From: Flammeovirgaceae bacterium UBA4465
GTDB lineage: Bacteria; Bacteroidota; Bacteroidia; Cytophagales; Cyclobacteriaceae
DNA: 64,000 bases
Assembly (NCBI GenBank): GCA_905182375.1
Contig: CAJJBF010000009.1
Location: 45,984 to 109,983, forward strand
Reading direction: 5' to 3'
Position numbers and translations under genes: made by a program
The notes under the pieces: model-generated
Told to the model about the DNA's origin: nothing
The model's database searches: none
Seen by the model: the letters and a program-made list of their open reading frames with translations, nothing else
Shown: positions 20,877 through 29,362 of the stretch, piece after piece
How positions within the stretch are numbered: position 1 is the stretch's first letter
Layout: each line of letters opens with the position of its first letter

Positions 20877-21404
20877 TTATTGTCTTTCAGATAATGTCTT
20901 CATTATTCCAGCTAATTTTCCACCCCCACTCTGTAGAGCAGAAATAACATTTGTTGCTGGAGATTGTAACAATGTGATGATTTCCCCTATAAGCTCTGTT
21001 TTTGACTTCAAAACGCTAAGCGTAACCAGCTGATCTTCACCAATGAATATATCTGTATTAATGGAAGCCGCTTTAAAATAGGGTCTACCGTCCGCATCTT
21101 CCTTCCGATATTTTTGGATGATTTTTGCCGGGGCTTTCCCATTTTCTTTTACAAACATCACCCCAGAAAACCCCTTAAGAGTCGCCTGCATGGGTGAGTA
21201 ATCTGTATTCAAGTTGTCAAGCGCACGTTTTATAAACGTATTTTTGAAAACTTTATACTCAACCCCTTCTTTGTAGCACATTTCTCTAAACTTGTTGATT
21301 TCGGCAACACTTAGCCCAGAGGTATCTGTAATATAAAAGTGATTGTTATCTTTGAATTTTTCAGTCAAATCTATAATTAGCTGACCTTTATCGTTTCGTG
21401 TCAT
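20877..21404 (-). CDS. rplJ: 50S ribosomal protein L10
   Basis: 175 aa. L10 anchors L12 dimers to the ribosome stalk base. The N-terminal rRNA-binding domain (TDTSGLSVAEINKFR, YKVFKNTFIKRAL) and a C-terminal helix for L12 binding are present. Only 1 nt separates it from rplA, so there is no room for a separate autoregulatory leader of the E. coli kind. Confidence 0.96.
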   Translation of the reverse strand: MTRNDKGQLIIDLTEKFKDNNHFYITDTSGLSVAEINKFREMCYKEGVEYKVFKNTFIKRALDNLNTDYSPMQATLKGFSGVMFVKENGKAPAKIIQKYRKEDADGRPYFKAASINTDIFIGEDQLVTLSVLKSKTELIGEIITLLQSPATNVISALQSGGGKLAGIMKTLSERQ

Positions 21405-21405
21405 A

Positions 21406-22104
21406 TCAAGTACTTACTATAATGCTTTTATCAATACTTATCCCGCTACCCATTGTGGAAGAGAGAGAAATTGAACGAAAATAAGTTCCCTTTGCTGACG
21501 CTGGCTTTAACTTCGAGATCATATTTAACATCTCAAGTGCGTTTTCGCTAATTTTCTCTGCTTCAAAAGACACCTTACCTATACTGGCGTGGATAATTCC
21601 TGTTTTGTCGACTTTAAAATCTATTTTTCCTGCCTTGACTTCTGTCACCGCTTTGCCTACTTCCATCGTTACCGTACCTGACTTTGGATTTGGCATTAAA
21701 CTTCTAGGTCCTAATACTCTTCCCAGACGACCTACCTTTGCCATCACTGTTGGCATGGTGATAATTACATCTACATCTGTCCAGCCCCCTTCAATTTTTT
21801 TGATATACTCATCTAGCCCTACATAATCAGCACCGGCTGCTTTTGCTTCCTCTTCTTTATCTGGCGTACAGAGTACAAGTACTTTAACTTCTTTACCGAC
21901 ACCGTTGGGCAGGGTCACTACCCCTCTTACCATTTGATCAGCTTTCTTCGGGTCAACGCCCAACCTTATATCTAAATCGACAGAACTATCGAATTTACTG
22001 AAAGTGATCTTTTTTACAATTTCGGAAGCCTCCTTGATTGTATAAGACTTGGTTGGATCATATAACTCCAAAGCCTTTTTTTGATTTTTTGTCAATTTTC
22101 CCAT
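21406..22104 (-). CDS. rplA: 50S ribosomal protein L1
   Basis: 232 aa. L1 forms the mobile L1 stalk and moves with the E-site tRNA. The two-domain fold is supported by [23 protein letters not shown] and the signature [24 protein letters not shown]. It follows rplK by 8 nt. Confidence 0.97.
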   Translation of the reverse strand: MGKLTKNQKKALELYDPTKSYTIKEASEIVKKITFSKFDSSVDLDIRLGVDPKKADQMVRGVVTLPNGVGKEVKVLVLCTPDKEEEAKAAGADYVGLDEYIKKIEGGWTDVDVIITMPTVMAKVGRLGRVLGPRSLMPNPKSGTVTMEVGKAVTEVKAGKIDFKVDKTGIIHASIGKVSFEAEKISENALEMLNMISKLKPASAKGTYFRSISLSSTMGSGISIDKSIIVST

Positions 22105-22112
22105 ACCCCTAC

Positions 22113-22565
22113 CTATTGTACTATTTCTGTTTGAGGAAATTCTCCTTGAACCCTAACCCCCATACTTCTTGCTGTTCCTGCCAGCATTTTCATCGCAGAT
22201 TCTATTTTAAATGCATTCAGATCTGGCATTTTCACTTCTGCTATTTGCTTAATCTGATCCCAAGTAATCGAGCCTATTTTGTCTCTATTGGGCTCAGATG
22301 AACCTTTTTTCTTTTTTATCGCCTCTAATATCATTACGGGAGCAGGTGGCGTCTTGATGACAAAATCGAAACTCTTGTCCACATATATAGTGACTAAAAC
22401 AGGTAACAACTGACCCATTTTTTCTTGGCTTCTTGCATTGAATTGTTTGCAAAAATCCATTATGTTAAGCCCTTTAGAACCCAAAGCAGGTCCTACTGGA
22501 GGGGACGGATTGGCTTGGCCACCCCGAACTTGTAACTTAAGATATCCTGAAATTTCCTTTGCCAT
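22113..22565 (-). CDS. rplK: 50S ribosomal protein L11
   Basis: 150 aa. L11 forms the GTPase-associated centre with L10 and is the target of thiopeptides. It has the N-terminal proline-rich segment [21 protein letters not shown] and the C-terminal rRNA-binding domain ending [13 protein letters not shown]. It starts 1 nt after the nusG stop. Confidence 0.97.
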   Translation of the reverse strand: MAKEISGYLKLQVRGGQANPSPPVGPALGSKGLNIMDFCKQFNARSQEKMGQLLPVLVTIYVDKSFDFVIKTPPAPVMILEAIKKKKGSSEPNRDKIGSITWDQIKQIAEVKMPDLNAFKIESAMKMLAGTARSMGVRVQGEFPQTEIVQ

Positions 22566-22566
22566 C

Positions 22567-22776
22567 TTAATCTTCTTTTTCTACCTGTGCGTAATTTAAT
22601 TCTACAGGCGTATTTCTACCAAAAATTTTAACTGTAACATTGAGTTTCTTTCGATCCTCAAAAACCTCTTCCACGGTTCCTGTAAATCCACTGAAAGGTC
22701 CATCCATGACCTTAACGCCTTCTCCAATAATGAAGGGTGTCCCTAAGGTCTCTTCTGTCGTCTTCTTCTTCGTCAA
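22567..22776 (-). CDS. nusG: NusG C-terminal KOW part (nusG broken by frameshifts)
   Basis: 69 aa from a TTG that is only the first possible start in this frame. It contains the KOW domain of NusG ([24 protein letters not shown]...[20 protein letters not shown]), which binds S10/NusE or Rho in other bacteria. It lies two frames away from the NusG N-terminus. Between them the conserved linker [14 protein letters not shown] can be read in the intermediate frame, so two separate +1 shifts are needed, near 22817 and 22755-22776. Confidence 0.9.
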   Translation of the reverse strand: MTKKKTTEETLGTPFIIGEGVKVMDGPFSGFTGTVEEVFEDRKKLNVTVKIFGRNTPVELNYAQVEKED

Positions 22777-22799
22777 CCTTTCCTAAAATGCGATTCACC

Positions 22800-23126
22800 T
22801 CATTCTGCCTTAGAGGCAACGGGATCCTTACTCGTCCCCATACCTCCAGCACCCAAAAAACCAATAACACCTGGAATGCTTGTTATTAAATGTTGCGTCT
22901 CTCCGAAACTCAAATCAGCAGAAATTAACATATATCCTGGAAAAAAATTGCGCTCTCGAACACGCTTTTTTCCATTTCTCATTTCATATACTTTTTCGGA
23001 AGGAATGAGCACCTGGGTGATGGTCTCTTCCATTCCATTTCGTGCAATTTCGTTGTCTAGATAAGTTTTGACTTTTCTCTCTTGGCCACTAACGGCGCGC
23101 ACTACATACCATTTCACATCAGCCAT
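22800..23126 (-). CDS. nusG: NusG N-terminal NGN part (nusG broken by frameshifts)
   Basis: 108 aa from ATG 23126 (MADVKWYVVRAVSGQERKV); a TTG two codons upstream is less likely. The NGN domain is intact: KWYVVRAVSG, VLIPSEKVYEMRNGKKR, RNFFPGYMLI and SIPGVIGFLG. NusG binds the polymerase clamp helices, enhances processivity and couples transcription to translation. The frame stops at 22800 after ...DPVASKAE; removing one base in GTTGCC near 22817 would give the conserved ...[19 protein letters not shown]. secE ends 2 nt upstream. Confidence 0.93.
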   Translation of the reverse strand: MADVKWYVVRAVSGQERKVKTYLDNEIARNGMEETITQVLIPSEKVYEMRNGKKRVRERNFFPGYMLISADLSFGETQHLITSIPGVIGFLGAGGMGTSKDPVASKAE

Positions 23127-23128
23127 TG

Positions 23129-23320
23129 TCAAAACTCGTTATAAAACCAGGTCACCGCATTGTCAAAAGCAAGATCAATTACACCTATGAGTAAGGCGAA
23201 AATTAATGAGGATACTAGAACTAAGATAGAACTGTTGCTCAATTCCCCATACTTTGGCCAGGTCACTTTGTGAACAAGCTCATCATAAGAATCCTTAAAA
23301 AATGTTATTATCTGCGACAT
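23129..23320 (-). CDS. secE: Preprotein translocase subunit SecE
   Basis: 63 aa from ATG 23320 (MSQIITFFKDSYDELVHKVTWPKYGEL). The longer in-frame read starts inside tRNA-Trp and was rejected. SecE clamps the SecY channel. The amphipathic segment with the conserved KVTWPK motif is followed by a single transmembrane helix (about residues 28-53). Position between tRNA-Trp and nusG is the usual one. Confidence 0.95.
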   Translation of the reverse strand: MSQIITFFKDSYDELVHKVTWPKYGELSNSSILVLVSSLIFALLIGVIDLAFDNAVTWFYNEF

Positions 23321-23331
23321 ATTATTTTTAG

Positions 23332-23404
23332 CACGGGAGGAGGGACTCGAACCCCCAACCAATGGTTTTGGAGACCACTACTCTGCCAATTGAGCTACAC
23401 CCGT
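23332..23404 (-). tRNA. trnW: tRNA-Trp (anticodon CCA)
   Basis: 73 nt. Acceptor stem ACGGGTG/CTCCCGT (one T-T mismatch), D arm GCTC...GAGT, anticodon loop CTCCAAA with anticodon CCA, T loop TTCGAGT, discriminator G. CCA is not encoded. It lies between tuf and secE, a common position, and is transcribed from the promoter at 23429-23458. Confidence 0.95.
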
Positions 23405-23428
23405 ATAACCATGCGCTCAAAAGGATTG

Positions 23429-23458
23429 CAAAGTTAGATCAATTCAAATTGAAAACAA
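23429..23458 (-). promoter_or_regulatory. Promoter of tRNA-Trp-secE-nusG-rplKAJL(-rpoBC)
   Basis: TAACTTTG (23429-23436, minus strand) with TTG (23456-23458) exactly 19 nt upstream. The discriminator is GCAATCC. The -33 TTG touches the base of the tuf terminator hairpin, so terminator and promoter are packed together. Confidence 0.85.
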
Positions 23459-23490
23459 ATGCGATCCTTATAATATTTTAGGATCGCATT
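23458..23490 (-). terminator. Intrinsic terminator after tuf
   Basis: On the minus strand AATGCGATCCT (23490-23480) pairs perfectly with AGGATCGCATT (23468-23458) around an 11-nt AT-rich loop, followed by TGTTTTC. It starts 14 nt after the tuf stop. The 11-bp stem is strong; the T tract is short. Confidence 0.8.
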
Positions 23491-23504
23491 CATTAAAATG
23501 GGTT

Positions 23505-24692
23505 TTAGTCTAAAATTTCTGTTACCTGACCTGAACCTACGGTTCTACCACCTTCTCTTATGGCAAATCTCAGTCCTTTTTCCATAGCAATCTTATTAAT
23601 TAGAGACACTTCTATAGTTACGTTGTCTCCAGGCATTACCATTTCAATGTTTTCAGGAAGCATGATCTCTCCGGTAACATCAGTAGTTCTACAATAAAAT
23701 TGAGGTCTGTACTTATTGAAGAAAGGGGTATGTCTTCCTCCTTCTTCTTTCGAGAGCACATAAACCTCAGCTTTGAATTTTTGATGGGGGGTTACTGATG
23801 CTGGCTTACAGATGATCATACCCCTTTTGATTTGATCTTTTTCAACTCCCCTTAATAGAAGTCCTACATTATCGCCCGCTTCACCTCGATCAAGAATTTT
23901 TCTAAACATTTCAACACCTGTGATGGTCGATTTTAAATCTTCCGCACCCATGCCGATAATGTCTACAGGATCACCTGAATTAATCACGCCTCTTTCTATT
24001 CTTCCCGTGGCTACAGTACCTCTACCCGTAATTGAAAATACATCTTCAACAGGCATTAAAAAATCTTTGTCGGTAAGTCTTGTTGGAATCGGAATAAACT
24101 CATCGACCGCAGTCATAAGCTCTTCGATTTTTTCAACCCATTTTGCGTCTCCATTAAGACCCCCTAAAGCAGACCCTTGGATGATAGGAGTGTCATCTCC
24201 TGGAAAATCATAAAAAGATAACAGCTCTCTGATTTCCATTTCTACAAGCTCAAGCAACTCAGGATCATCAACTAAATCTACCTTATTCATGAATACAACT
24301 AGTGCGGGTACACCCACCTGCCGAGACAATAGAATGTGTTCACGTGTTTGAGGCATAGGTCCATCTGTTGCCGCCACCACAATAATCGCACCATCCATTT
24401 GGGCCGCTCCTGTTACCATGTTTTTAACATAATCAGCGTGACCCGGACAATCTACGTGCGCATAATGCCTCGACGCTGTCTCATACTCAATGTGAGAGGT
24501 GTTGATTGTGATACCTCTTTCTTTTTCCTCAGGTGCGTTATCGATCGAAGAAAAGTCTCTCGCTTCTGCTAATCCTTTTCCAGATAGCACAGCAGAGATA
24601 GCAGCGGTTAGGGTTGTCTTTCCGTGATCAACGTGACCAATAGTTCCAATATTTACGTGCGCTTTTGAGCGATCAAATTTTTGTTTTGCCAT
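23505..24692 (-). CDS. tuf: Elongation factor Tu
   Basis: 395 aa. EF-Tu delivers aminoacyl-tRNA to the ribosome. GTPase motifs [10 protein letters not shown] (G1, about residue 19), DCPGHADY (G3) and NKVDLVDD (G4) are present, with the two beta-barrel domains after them. It follows tRNA-Thr by 170 nt and is followed by a terminator. It is not in the fusA operon, unlike in E. coli, and is the only tuf copy in this window. Confidence 0.98.
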   Translation of the reverse strand: MAKQKFDRSKAHVNIGTIGHVDHGKTTLTAAISAVLSGKGLAEARDFSSIDNAPEEKERGITINTSHIEYETASRHYAHVDCPGHADYVKNMVTGAAQMDGAIIVVAATDGPMPQTREHILLSRQVGVPALVVFMNKVDLVDDPELLELVEMEIRELLSFYDFPGDDTPIIQGSALGGLNGDAKWVEKIEELMTAVDEFIPIPTRLTDKDFLMPVEDVFSITGRGTVATGRIERGVINSGDPVDIIGMGAEDLKSTITGVEMFRKILDRGEAGDNVGLLLRGVEKDQIKRGMIICKPASVTPHQKFKAEVYVLSKEEGGRHTPFFNKYRPQFYCRTTDVTGEIMLPENIEMVMPGDNVTIEVSLINKIAMEKGLRFAIREGGRTVGSGQVTEILD

Positions 24693-24862
24693 TTTTGATA
24701 ATCCTCAGGTTTTTAATTTTTACTCTTGTTGTTTAATAATTCTAGTTACTATTTTTTATAATTTGTACTGTCTACTGTTTTTACACTATATTTTTTGTAC
24801 TCTTTTTACTTTCACTCAAATATTTGTGCAATATAAGTTAAATACACCAAATGTTTAAGTAG

Positions 24863-24934
<72 letters not shown>

Positions 24935-25011
24935 TGATTGTTTTTAAAGGCAAAAGCCCCAAAATTGGAACAATCAACTCCAGAAACTCAATTTTACTAC
25001 TTGTTAATCTG

Positions 25012-25084
25012 AGCGGGTGACCAGGTTCGAACCGGCGACCTACAGCTTGGAAGGCTGTCGCTCTACCAACTGAGCTACACCCGC
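25012..25084 (-). tRNA. trnG: tRNA-Gly (anticodon TCC)
   Basis: 73 nt. Acceptor GCGGGTG/CACCCGC perfectly paired, discriminator T; anticodon stem ACAGC/GCTGT with loop CTTCCAA giving TCC; T loop TTCGAAC. CCA is not encoded. It lies between tRNA-Tyr and tRNA-Thr. Confidence 0.96.
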
Positions 25085-25104
25085 TTAAGATTTATAAAAA
25101 TACG

Positions 25105-25187
25105 TGGGGGGAGAAGGATTCGAACCTTCGAAGACGTAAGTCAACGGATTTACAGTCCGTCCCAGTTGGCCACTTTGGTATCCCCCC
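25105..25187 (-). tRNA. trnY: tRNA-Tyr (anticodon GTA)
   Basis: 83 nt with the long variable arm expected of bacterial tRNA-Tyr. Acceptor GGGGGGA/TCCCCCC, anticodon GTA in the loop CTGTAAA, T loop TTCGAAT, discriminator A. First gene of the Tyr-Gly-Thr-tuf unit, about 40 nt downstream of its promoter. CCA is not encoded. Confidence 0.95.
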
Positions 25188-25511
25188 TAAGAACACTCTT
25201 CCTCACAGGATACCCATGAAAAGGATTGCAAAATTATACGGATTTTCTTTTTATTCAAATATTTGATTTAAAATATTTGAAAATACTTTTATCTCCTGTC
25301 AAAAAAAAAAAGAAGTGGCTAAAAAATACATTAGGGTCTCATTGGTGTTTTCTGATTTTAAAAAGAATAATAATTCTCACCTCACTTCTTTTCGATAAGT
25401 ACTCGTTGCCCTTTGTTTTTTTGTTGGAATAGAAATGTTTTTTCAAAAGAAACTCAAAAGGATTCATTTTGATTAGTGGAAAGTACGTATTTTTGATAAA
25501 TTTTTTTAGCT
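25188..25511. other. Intergenic region between tRNA-Tyr and the biotin carrier gene
   Basis: 324 bases without a gene. It holds the tRNA-Tyr promoter (25229-25258), an 11-A run (25301-25311), and a 10-bp inverted repeat with widely spaced arms (25308-25317 and 25383-25392). A possible plus-strand -7 element TATTTTTG (25488-25495) lies just before the next gene, without a well-spaced -33 box. Short open frames here are AT-rich and not credible. Confidence 0.7.
25229..25258 (-). promoter_or_regulatory. Promoter of tRNA-Tyr-Gly-Thr-tuf
   Basis: TAATTTTG (25229-25236, minus strand) with TTG (25256-25258) exactly 19 nt upstream. The sequence after the -7 box, GCAATCCTTTT, is the same as at the tRNA-Trp promoter. 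Mature tRNA-Tyr begins about 40 nt downstream. Confidence 0.85.
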
Positions 25512-26003
25512 GTGAAATTCGAACTTACCGTTGGAGAACACCAACACAAAATATCAGAAAGTAAAGGATCATTTTTCTTAGATGATCTACTTTTAGAAAC
25601 AGAAATTTATAAAAATTCCGCAACTCAGTTTTATGTTCACCATAAAAATAAAATGTATGAAATTGAAATTTTGAGACATTTAGATAAAAACATTGATATT
25701 AAAATTAATGGGAAAAAGGCATCCATACATGTTAAAACCGATCTTGATCTAACGCTCGAGAAAATGGGCATGATGTCAAAAGAGATACCTAAAATAAACA
25801 AATTAGACGCTCCAATGCCAGGTAATATTCTTGATGTTTTGGTCAGCAAAGGAGATAAAGTAGCCAAAGGAGATCCGCTACTCATATTGGAGGCAATGAA
25901 AATGGAAAATGTAATCAAGGCTCCCACAGATGTGACTATCCAAAAAATAAATGTTTTGGTTGGTGATAATGTGGATAAAAATCAAACATTAATTGAATTC
26001 TAA
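25512..26003 (+). CDS. Biotin/lipoyl-binding carrier protein of an acyl-CoA carboxylase
   Basis: 163 aa, GTG start. The C-terminal 70 residues form a biotinyl domain: PMPGNILDVLVSKGDKVAKG, then the biotinylation motif EAMKM with the target Lys near residue 130. The N-terminal half resembles the small domain before the biotinyl domain in pyruvate or propionyl-CoA carboxylase alpha chains. It therefore looks like a stand-alone carrier (BCCP) subunit, modified by the BirA encoded at 33316. No carboxylase subunit gene is next to it; the true enzyme partner cannot be told from the sequence. Confidence 0.88.
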   Translation: MKFELTVGEHQHKISESKGSFFLDDLLLETEIYKNSATQFYVHHKNKMYEIEILRHLDKNIDIKINGKKASIHVKTDLDLTLEKMGMMSKEIPKINKLDAPMPGNILDVLVSKGDKVAKGDPLLILEAMKMENVIKAPTDVTIQKINVLVGDNVDKNQTLIEF

Positions 26004-26004
26004 A

Positions 26005-26034
26005 TTTACCATTTGGGCAGATACATTATATTTG
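26005..26034 (+). promoter_or_regulatory. Likely promoter of pyrH-frr
   Basis: TATATTTG (26027-26034) is a perfect -7 element; TTT (26005-26007) is 19 nt upstream in place of TTG. The pyrH ATG is 20 nt further on. The discriminator (GCTGAG) lacks the CC seen at the ribosomal and tRNA promoters. Confidence 0.55.
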
Positions 26035-26054
26035 CTGAGTTTTAAAAAGAATGA

Positions 26055-26759
26055 ATGAAATATAAACGCGTATTACTCAAGTTAAGCGGTGAAGCTTTGA
26101 TGGGAGATCAAAAATATGGCATTGATCCCCAAAGGCTTGACCAGTATGCCTTAGAAATTCTGGAAACCAAAAAACTTGGGATTGAGTTGGCCATCGTAAT
26201 AGGTGGTGGGAATATATATAGAGGTGTTCAGGCTGAGCATGCGGGCATTGATCGGGCACAAGGTGATTACATGGGCATGCTTGCTACCATGATTAATGCA
26301 ATGGCCCTTCAAAGTGCCTTAGAGAAATATGGCGTTTATACCCGACTTATGAGTGGCCTTAGTATGGAACAGGTGTGTGAACCCTTTATTCGGCGAAAAG
26401 CCATTCGGCATCTAGAAAAAGGGAGAATTGTGATCTTTGGTGCGGGGTTAGGAAAACCCTATTTCACCACTGATTCTACCGCTAGTTTAAGGGCCATTGA
26501 AATTGAGGCGGATGTCGTTCTGAAAGGAACACGTGTGGATGGTGTTTATTCTGCCGACCCAGAAAAAGATCCCAATGCCATTAAATTTTCAAAAATATCA
26601 TTTAATGAAGTCTTTGAGCGAAACCTCAATGTCATGGATATGACCGCCTTCACTTTATGCCAAGAAAATAATCTTCCTATTATGGTGTTTGACATGAATC
26701 AAAAAGGCAATTTAATTAAGATTATAGAAGGTCAAGAATTAGGTACTTTAATCAACTAA
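26055..26759 (+). CDS. pyrH: UMP kinase
   Basis: 234 aa. It phosphorylates UMP to UDP with ATP, the bacterial hexameric enzyme of the amino-acid-kinase fold. The N-terminal [14 protein letters not shown] is the phosphate-binding signature, followed by [11 protein letters not shown] and the [12 protein letters not shown] segment; the C-terminal [11 protein letters not shown] and [13 protein letters not shown] motifs are present. Only 4 nt separate it from frr, a conserved pairing in many bacteria. Confidence 0.97.
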   Translation: MKYKRVLLKLSGEALMGDQKYGIDPQRLDQYALEILETKKLGIELAIVIGGGNIYRGVQAEHAGIDRAQGDYMGMLATMINAMALQSALEKYGVYTRLMSGLSMEQVCEPFIRRKAIRHLEKGRIVIFGAGLGKPYFTTDSTASLRAIEIEADVVLKGTRVDGVYSADPEKDPNAIKFSKISFNEVFERNLNVMDMTAFTLCQENNLPIMVFDMNQKGNLIKIIEGQELGTLIN

Positions 26760-26763
26760 GATC

Positions 26764-27324
26764 ATGGAAGAAGTAGACTTTTTTCTAGAGCATGCAGTGG
26801 AGACTATGGGAAAATCTCTTGCTCGATTGTCTCAAGAATTAACAAAAATAAGAGCAGGCAAAGCCATGCCTAATATGTTAGATGCGCTCAATGTAGATTA
26901 TTATGGTAACTCAACTCCGGTACATCAAGTGGCTTCTATCACTACGCCAGATGCGCGGACTTTAATCATAAAGCCCTGGGAAAAAGCAATGATTGGGGAA
27001 ATAGAAAAGGCCATAATCAATAGTGATTTAGGTTTAAATCCACAAAATGATGGTGAGATTGTCCGGATCAATATACCCGCACTGACCGAAGAACGAAGAA
27101 TGATTTTGGTTAAGCAGGCAAAAGCGGCAGCTGAGAATGGGAAAGTTTCTATTCGGAACATTAGAAAAGATACCAATGAACAATTGAAAAAATTACTGAA
27201 AGAAGGTGCCTCAGAGGATCTGATCAAGGATGCTGAAGCAAAGGTTCAAAAACACACAGATGAACATGTGAAAAAAATTGATGGTATTTTCGAAGTGAAA
27301 GAAAAAGACATTATGACCCTCTAA
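26764..27324 (+). CDS. frr: Ribosome recycling factor
   Basis: 186 aa, the usual length. RRF splits post-termination ribosomes with EF-G. Two-domain signature: KIRAGKAMPNMLDALNVDYYG (domain I/II junction) and the long helical C-terminal part with RNIRKDTNEQLKKL. Its stop codon overlaps that of the convergent nadD gene within the sequence CTAA (27321-27324). Confidence 0.97.
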   Translation: MEEVDFFLEHAVETMGKSLARLSQELTKIRAGKAMPNMLDALNVDYYGNSTPVHQVASITTPDARTLIIKPWEKAMIGEIEKAIINSDLGLNPQNDGEIVRINIPALTEERRMILVKQAKAAAENGKVSIRNIRKDTNEQLKKLLKEGASEDLIKDAEAKVQKHTDEHVKKIDGIFEVKEKDIMTL

Positions 27325-27893
27325 GCATAATACTTTTTTAATTCAATTAACTTCAAAACTTCTTCTGGAACTAAATACTTGGGTACTTTTCCTTCTTTTA
27401 GCATTTGCCTTATGTGAGAGGCGGAAATATCAAGAAGCGGGGCGGATATCCACTCGACATTTTTATGATTGATCGAAGGCGTTTCAATATTAACTTTTCT
27501 AGGATAAACAATTATCCCGTGTTGATTTAATATTTCTTGATGATTTTTCCACTTTGTGAATTGAACTAGATTGTCCTCACCTATAATCAACTTAAACTCA
27601 TGGTCTGCATAACGCGATTTAAAGTGTGTCATAGTGTTGATGGTATAGCTCGGTCGAGGCAAACTAAATTCTATGTCATGGACTTTGAAATGATAATGGT
27701 CTTGAATCGCTGCATTGACTAAATCCAATCGATCAAATTCGTGTAATAAGGTTTTATTTTTTTTAAATGGATTTTGTGGGGAGACGACAAACCAAATTTG
27801 ATTCATATTGGTCATTTCATAGACCATGTTGGCCACGATTAAATGTCCTATATGAATGGGGTTGAAAGAACCAAAAAAAAGTCCAATATTCAT
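27321..27893 (-). CDS. nadD: Nicotinate-nucleotide adenylyltransferase
   Basis: 190 aa. It joins nicotinate mononucleotide and ATP to form deamido-NAD. The nucleotidyltransferase motif GSFNPIHIGHL (HxGH type) lies at the N-terminus, and SASHIRQML near the C-terminus is the second (SxTxxR-like) motif. The start overlaps the gmk stop by 4 nt, so the two are probably cotranslated; the end overlaps frr. Confidence 0.95.
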   Translation of the reverse strand: MNIGLFFGSFNPIHIGHLIVANMVYEMTNMNQIWFVVSPQNPFKKNKTLLHEFDRLDLVNAAIQDHYHFKVHDIEFSLPRPSYTINTMTHFKSRYADHEFKLIIGEDNLVQFTKWKNHQEILNQHGIIVYPRKVNIETPSINHKNVEWISAPLLDISASHIRQMLKEGKVPKYLVPEEVLKLIELKKYYA

Positions 27894-28465
27894 GCGTTTA
27901 TCTCTAAAAAATGATTCACCGTGCGCTCTGCACTTTCCAGTGCCATATTTAGGTCATGATTGAGTATTGACAAATCAAATTTTGTTTCAAAAGTCAACTC
28001 TTCTGCCACTTTAAATAATCTCGAAGTAATTTGTTCTTGATTTTCAGTGCCTCGCGCCATTAATCGAGCTTTCAATATGGAAATATCTTCTACTTTTATA
28101 TAAACGGCAAGCGCCCTAGTCTTGAGAATCCCGTTAAGTTTTGCTCCTCCTTTCACGTCAAGATCAAAAATAACGTGATTACCCGCATTCCAAATACGAT
28201 CTAGTTCTGATTGTAACGTTCCATAGTAAATACCTGGATAGACTTCTTCATATTCGATAAAAGCACCCTGATCTACTTTACCGAGAAAATCCTTCTCAGA
28301 GAGAAAGTGATAATCTTTCCCTGGTATCTCGGTAGATCGACGCTCACGTGTGGTTGCCGAGATAGAAAATTCTAAATCTTTTCGTTTAGCTAGGAGATGA
28401 TTGACAATGGTCGTTTTCCCTGATCCTGAGGGAGCAGAAAAAATAACTGCTTTGCCTGATTTCAT
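27890..28465 (-). CDS. gmk: Guanylate kinase
   Basis: 191 aa. It converts GMP to GDP. P-loop SAPSGSGKTTIV at the N-terminus, GMP-binding segment SATTRERRSTEIPGKDYHFL, and EYEEVYPGIYYGT are all conserved. It follows the anti-sigma gene by 1 nt and overlaps nadD by 4 nt, giving a sigma/anti-sigma/gmk/nadD string. Confidence 0.97.
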   Translation of the reverse strand: MKSGKAVIFSAPSGSGKTTIVNHLLAKRKDLEFSISATTRERRSTEIPGKDYHFLSEKDFLGKVDQGAFIEYEEVYPGIYYGTLQSELDRIWNAGNHVIFDLDVKGGAKLNGILKTRALAVYIKVEDISILKARLMARGTENQEQITSRLFKVAEELTFETKFDLSILNHDLNMALESAERTVNHFLEINA

Positions 28466-28466
28466 T

Positions 28467-28721
28467 TTATGTTTTTAAGATTATCTTATCTCTTATTTGG
28501 GAGGCAAAGTTAGTGGGAATTGGCTTTTTAGACAATTTTGTCCTTAATAAAAATCTAATATAGGTTTCAACTTCATATTGCTCGAAGCATTCAGGACAAC
28601 TATTTGTATGTTGCACTACGGGGTTTTCCATCTGTGAGCACTTACCGTCAAGTATTAACCTAACAAGTCGTATGTTCCTATGCATTTGCGAGCATTGAGA
28701 TACTCGGTTCACTTTTAACAT
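28467..28721 (-). CDS. Putative zinc-finger anti-sigma factor
   Basis: 84 aa. It contains HTNSCPEC (His-x3-Cys-x2-Cys), the core of the ZAS-type zinc anti-sigma domain, within a helical region (LVRLILDGKCS...FEQYEVETYIRFLLRTKL). No membrane segment is seen, so it would be a soluble regulator. It lies 20 nt after the ECF sigma gene, the expected place for its partner. The exact start is uncertain; other Met codons exist at residues 13 and 31. Confidence 0.8.
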   Translation of the reverse strand: MLKVNRVSQCSQMHRNIRLVRLILDGKCSQMENPVVQHTNSCPECFEQYEVETYIRFLLRTKLSKKPIPTNFASQIRDKIILKT

Positions 28722-28741
28722 TTAAAGCAATAAACTGATGA

Positions 28742-29362
28742 TCAATAGCCCATACTTGAAGCATAGACGCTCAGTTTCTCTTTCAATAAATTACGAGCCC
28801 TGTGAAGCCTGGATCGAACGGTTCCAATTGGAATATCCAATATTTTTGACAATTCGTCGTAAGTAAACCCTTCCAAATCACACAAGATGATCACAGTTCT
28901 GAAGTCAACTGCCAACGAAGAGAGTGCCAAACTGATTTCATCGCCTAGCATGTCACGGACTGCATCTATTCTAAGATCCACTGTCCTATCATCATCAACG
29001 TTTTCCGAGTTATAAAAGTTCTCTACTTCCTGGTAATCTACTTTAGCAGGCTCTTTACTTTTCTTTCTAAAATCGTTTATAAAGCTATTCTTTAAGATTC
29101 TGTAGAGCCAGGCCTTCGCATTAGTACCTTTTTGAAAAGATTCTGCAAAACGATAAGACTTTAGATAGGTATCCTGTACCAGATCTTTGGCATCGTCTTC
29201 ATCATAGGTAAGGCGAAAGGCGAAATTATACATAGCGTCGAGATGTGGCATGAATTCGTTCTCAAAAATCGCGGTTCTTTCTCTAACATTTACATTGCTA
29301 TTCTTGACCTTTCTTTTTAACTGTGAATTAACTTTTTGTGTTTTTTCAATCGTTGCATGCAT
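28742..29362 (-). CDS. ECF (RpoE-type) RNA polymerase sigma factor
   Basis: 206 aa. Region 2 is seen at LDAMYNFAFRLTYDEDDAKDLVQDTYLKSYRF and region 4 at SSLAVDFRTVIILCDLEGFTYDE...IPIGTVRSRLHRAR. About 30 basic residues precede region 2. It directs polymerase to a regulon that cannot be read from this window. It heads the anti-sigma/gmk/nadD string and has a long AT-rich upstream region. The start at the ATG followed by HATIEKTQKV is the longest plausible; a shorter one is possible. Confidence 0.92.
   Translation of the reverse strand: MHATIEKTQKVNSQLKRKVKNSNVNVRERTAIFENEFMPHLDAMYNFAFRLTYDEDDAKDLVQDTYLKSYRFAESFQKGTNAKAWLYRILKNSFINDFRKKSKEPAKVDYQEVENFYNSENVDDDRTVDLRIDAVRDMLGDEISLALSSLAVDFRTVIILCDLEGFTYDELSKILDIPIGTVRSRLHRARNLLKEKLSVYASSMGY

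Noticed and set aside
22800-22830. Programmed +1 frameshift at the nusG TGA, as in prfB.
   Set aside because: The conserved PLRQNEVNRI reading begins before the stop, so the shift lies earlier; a second shift is also needed.
25226-25432. Plus-strand open frame of about 68 codons.
   Set aside because: It is AT-rich, overlaps the tRNA-Tyr promoter on the other strand and has no recognised features.
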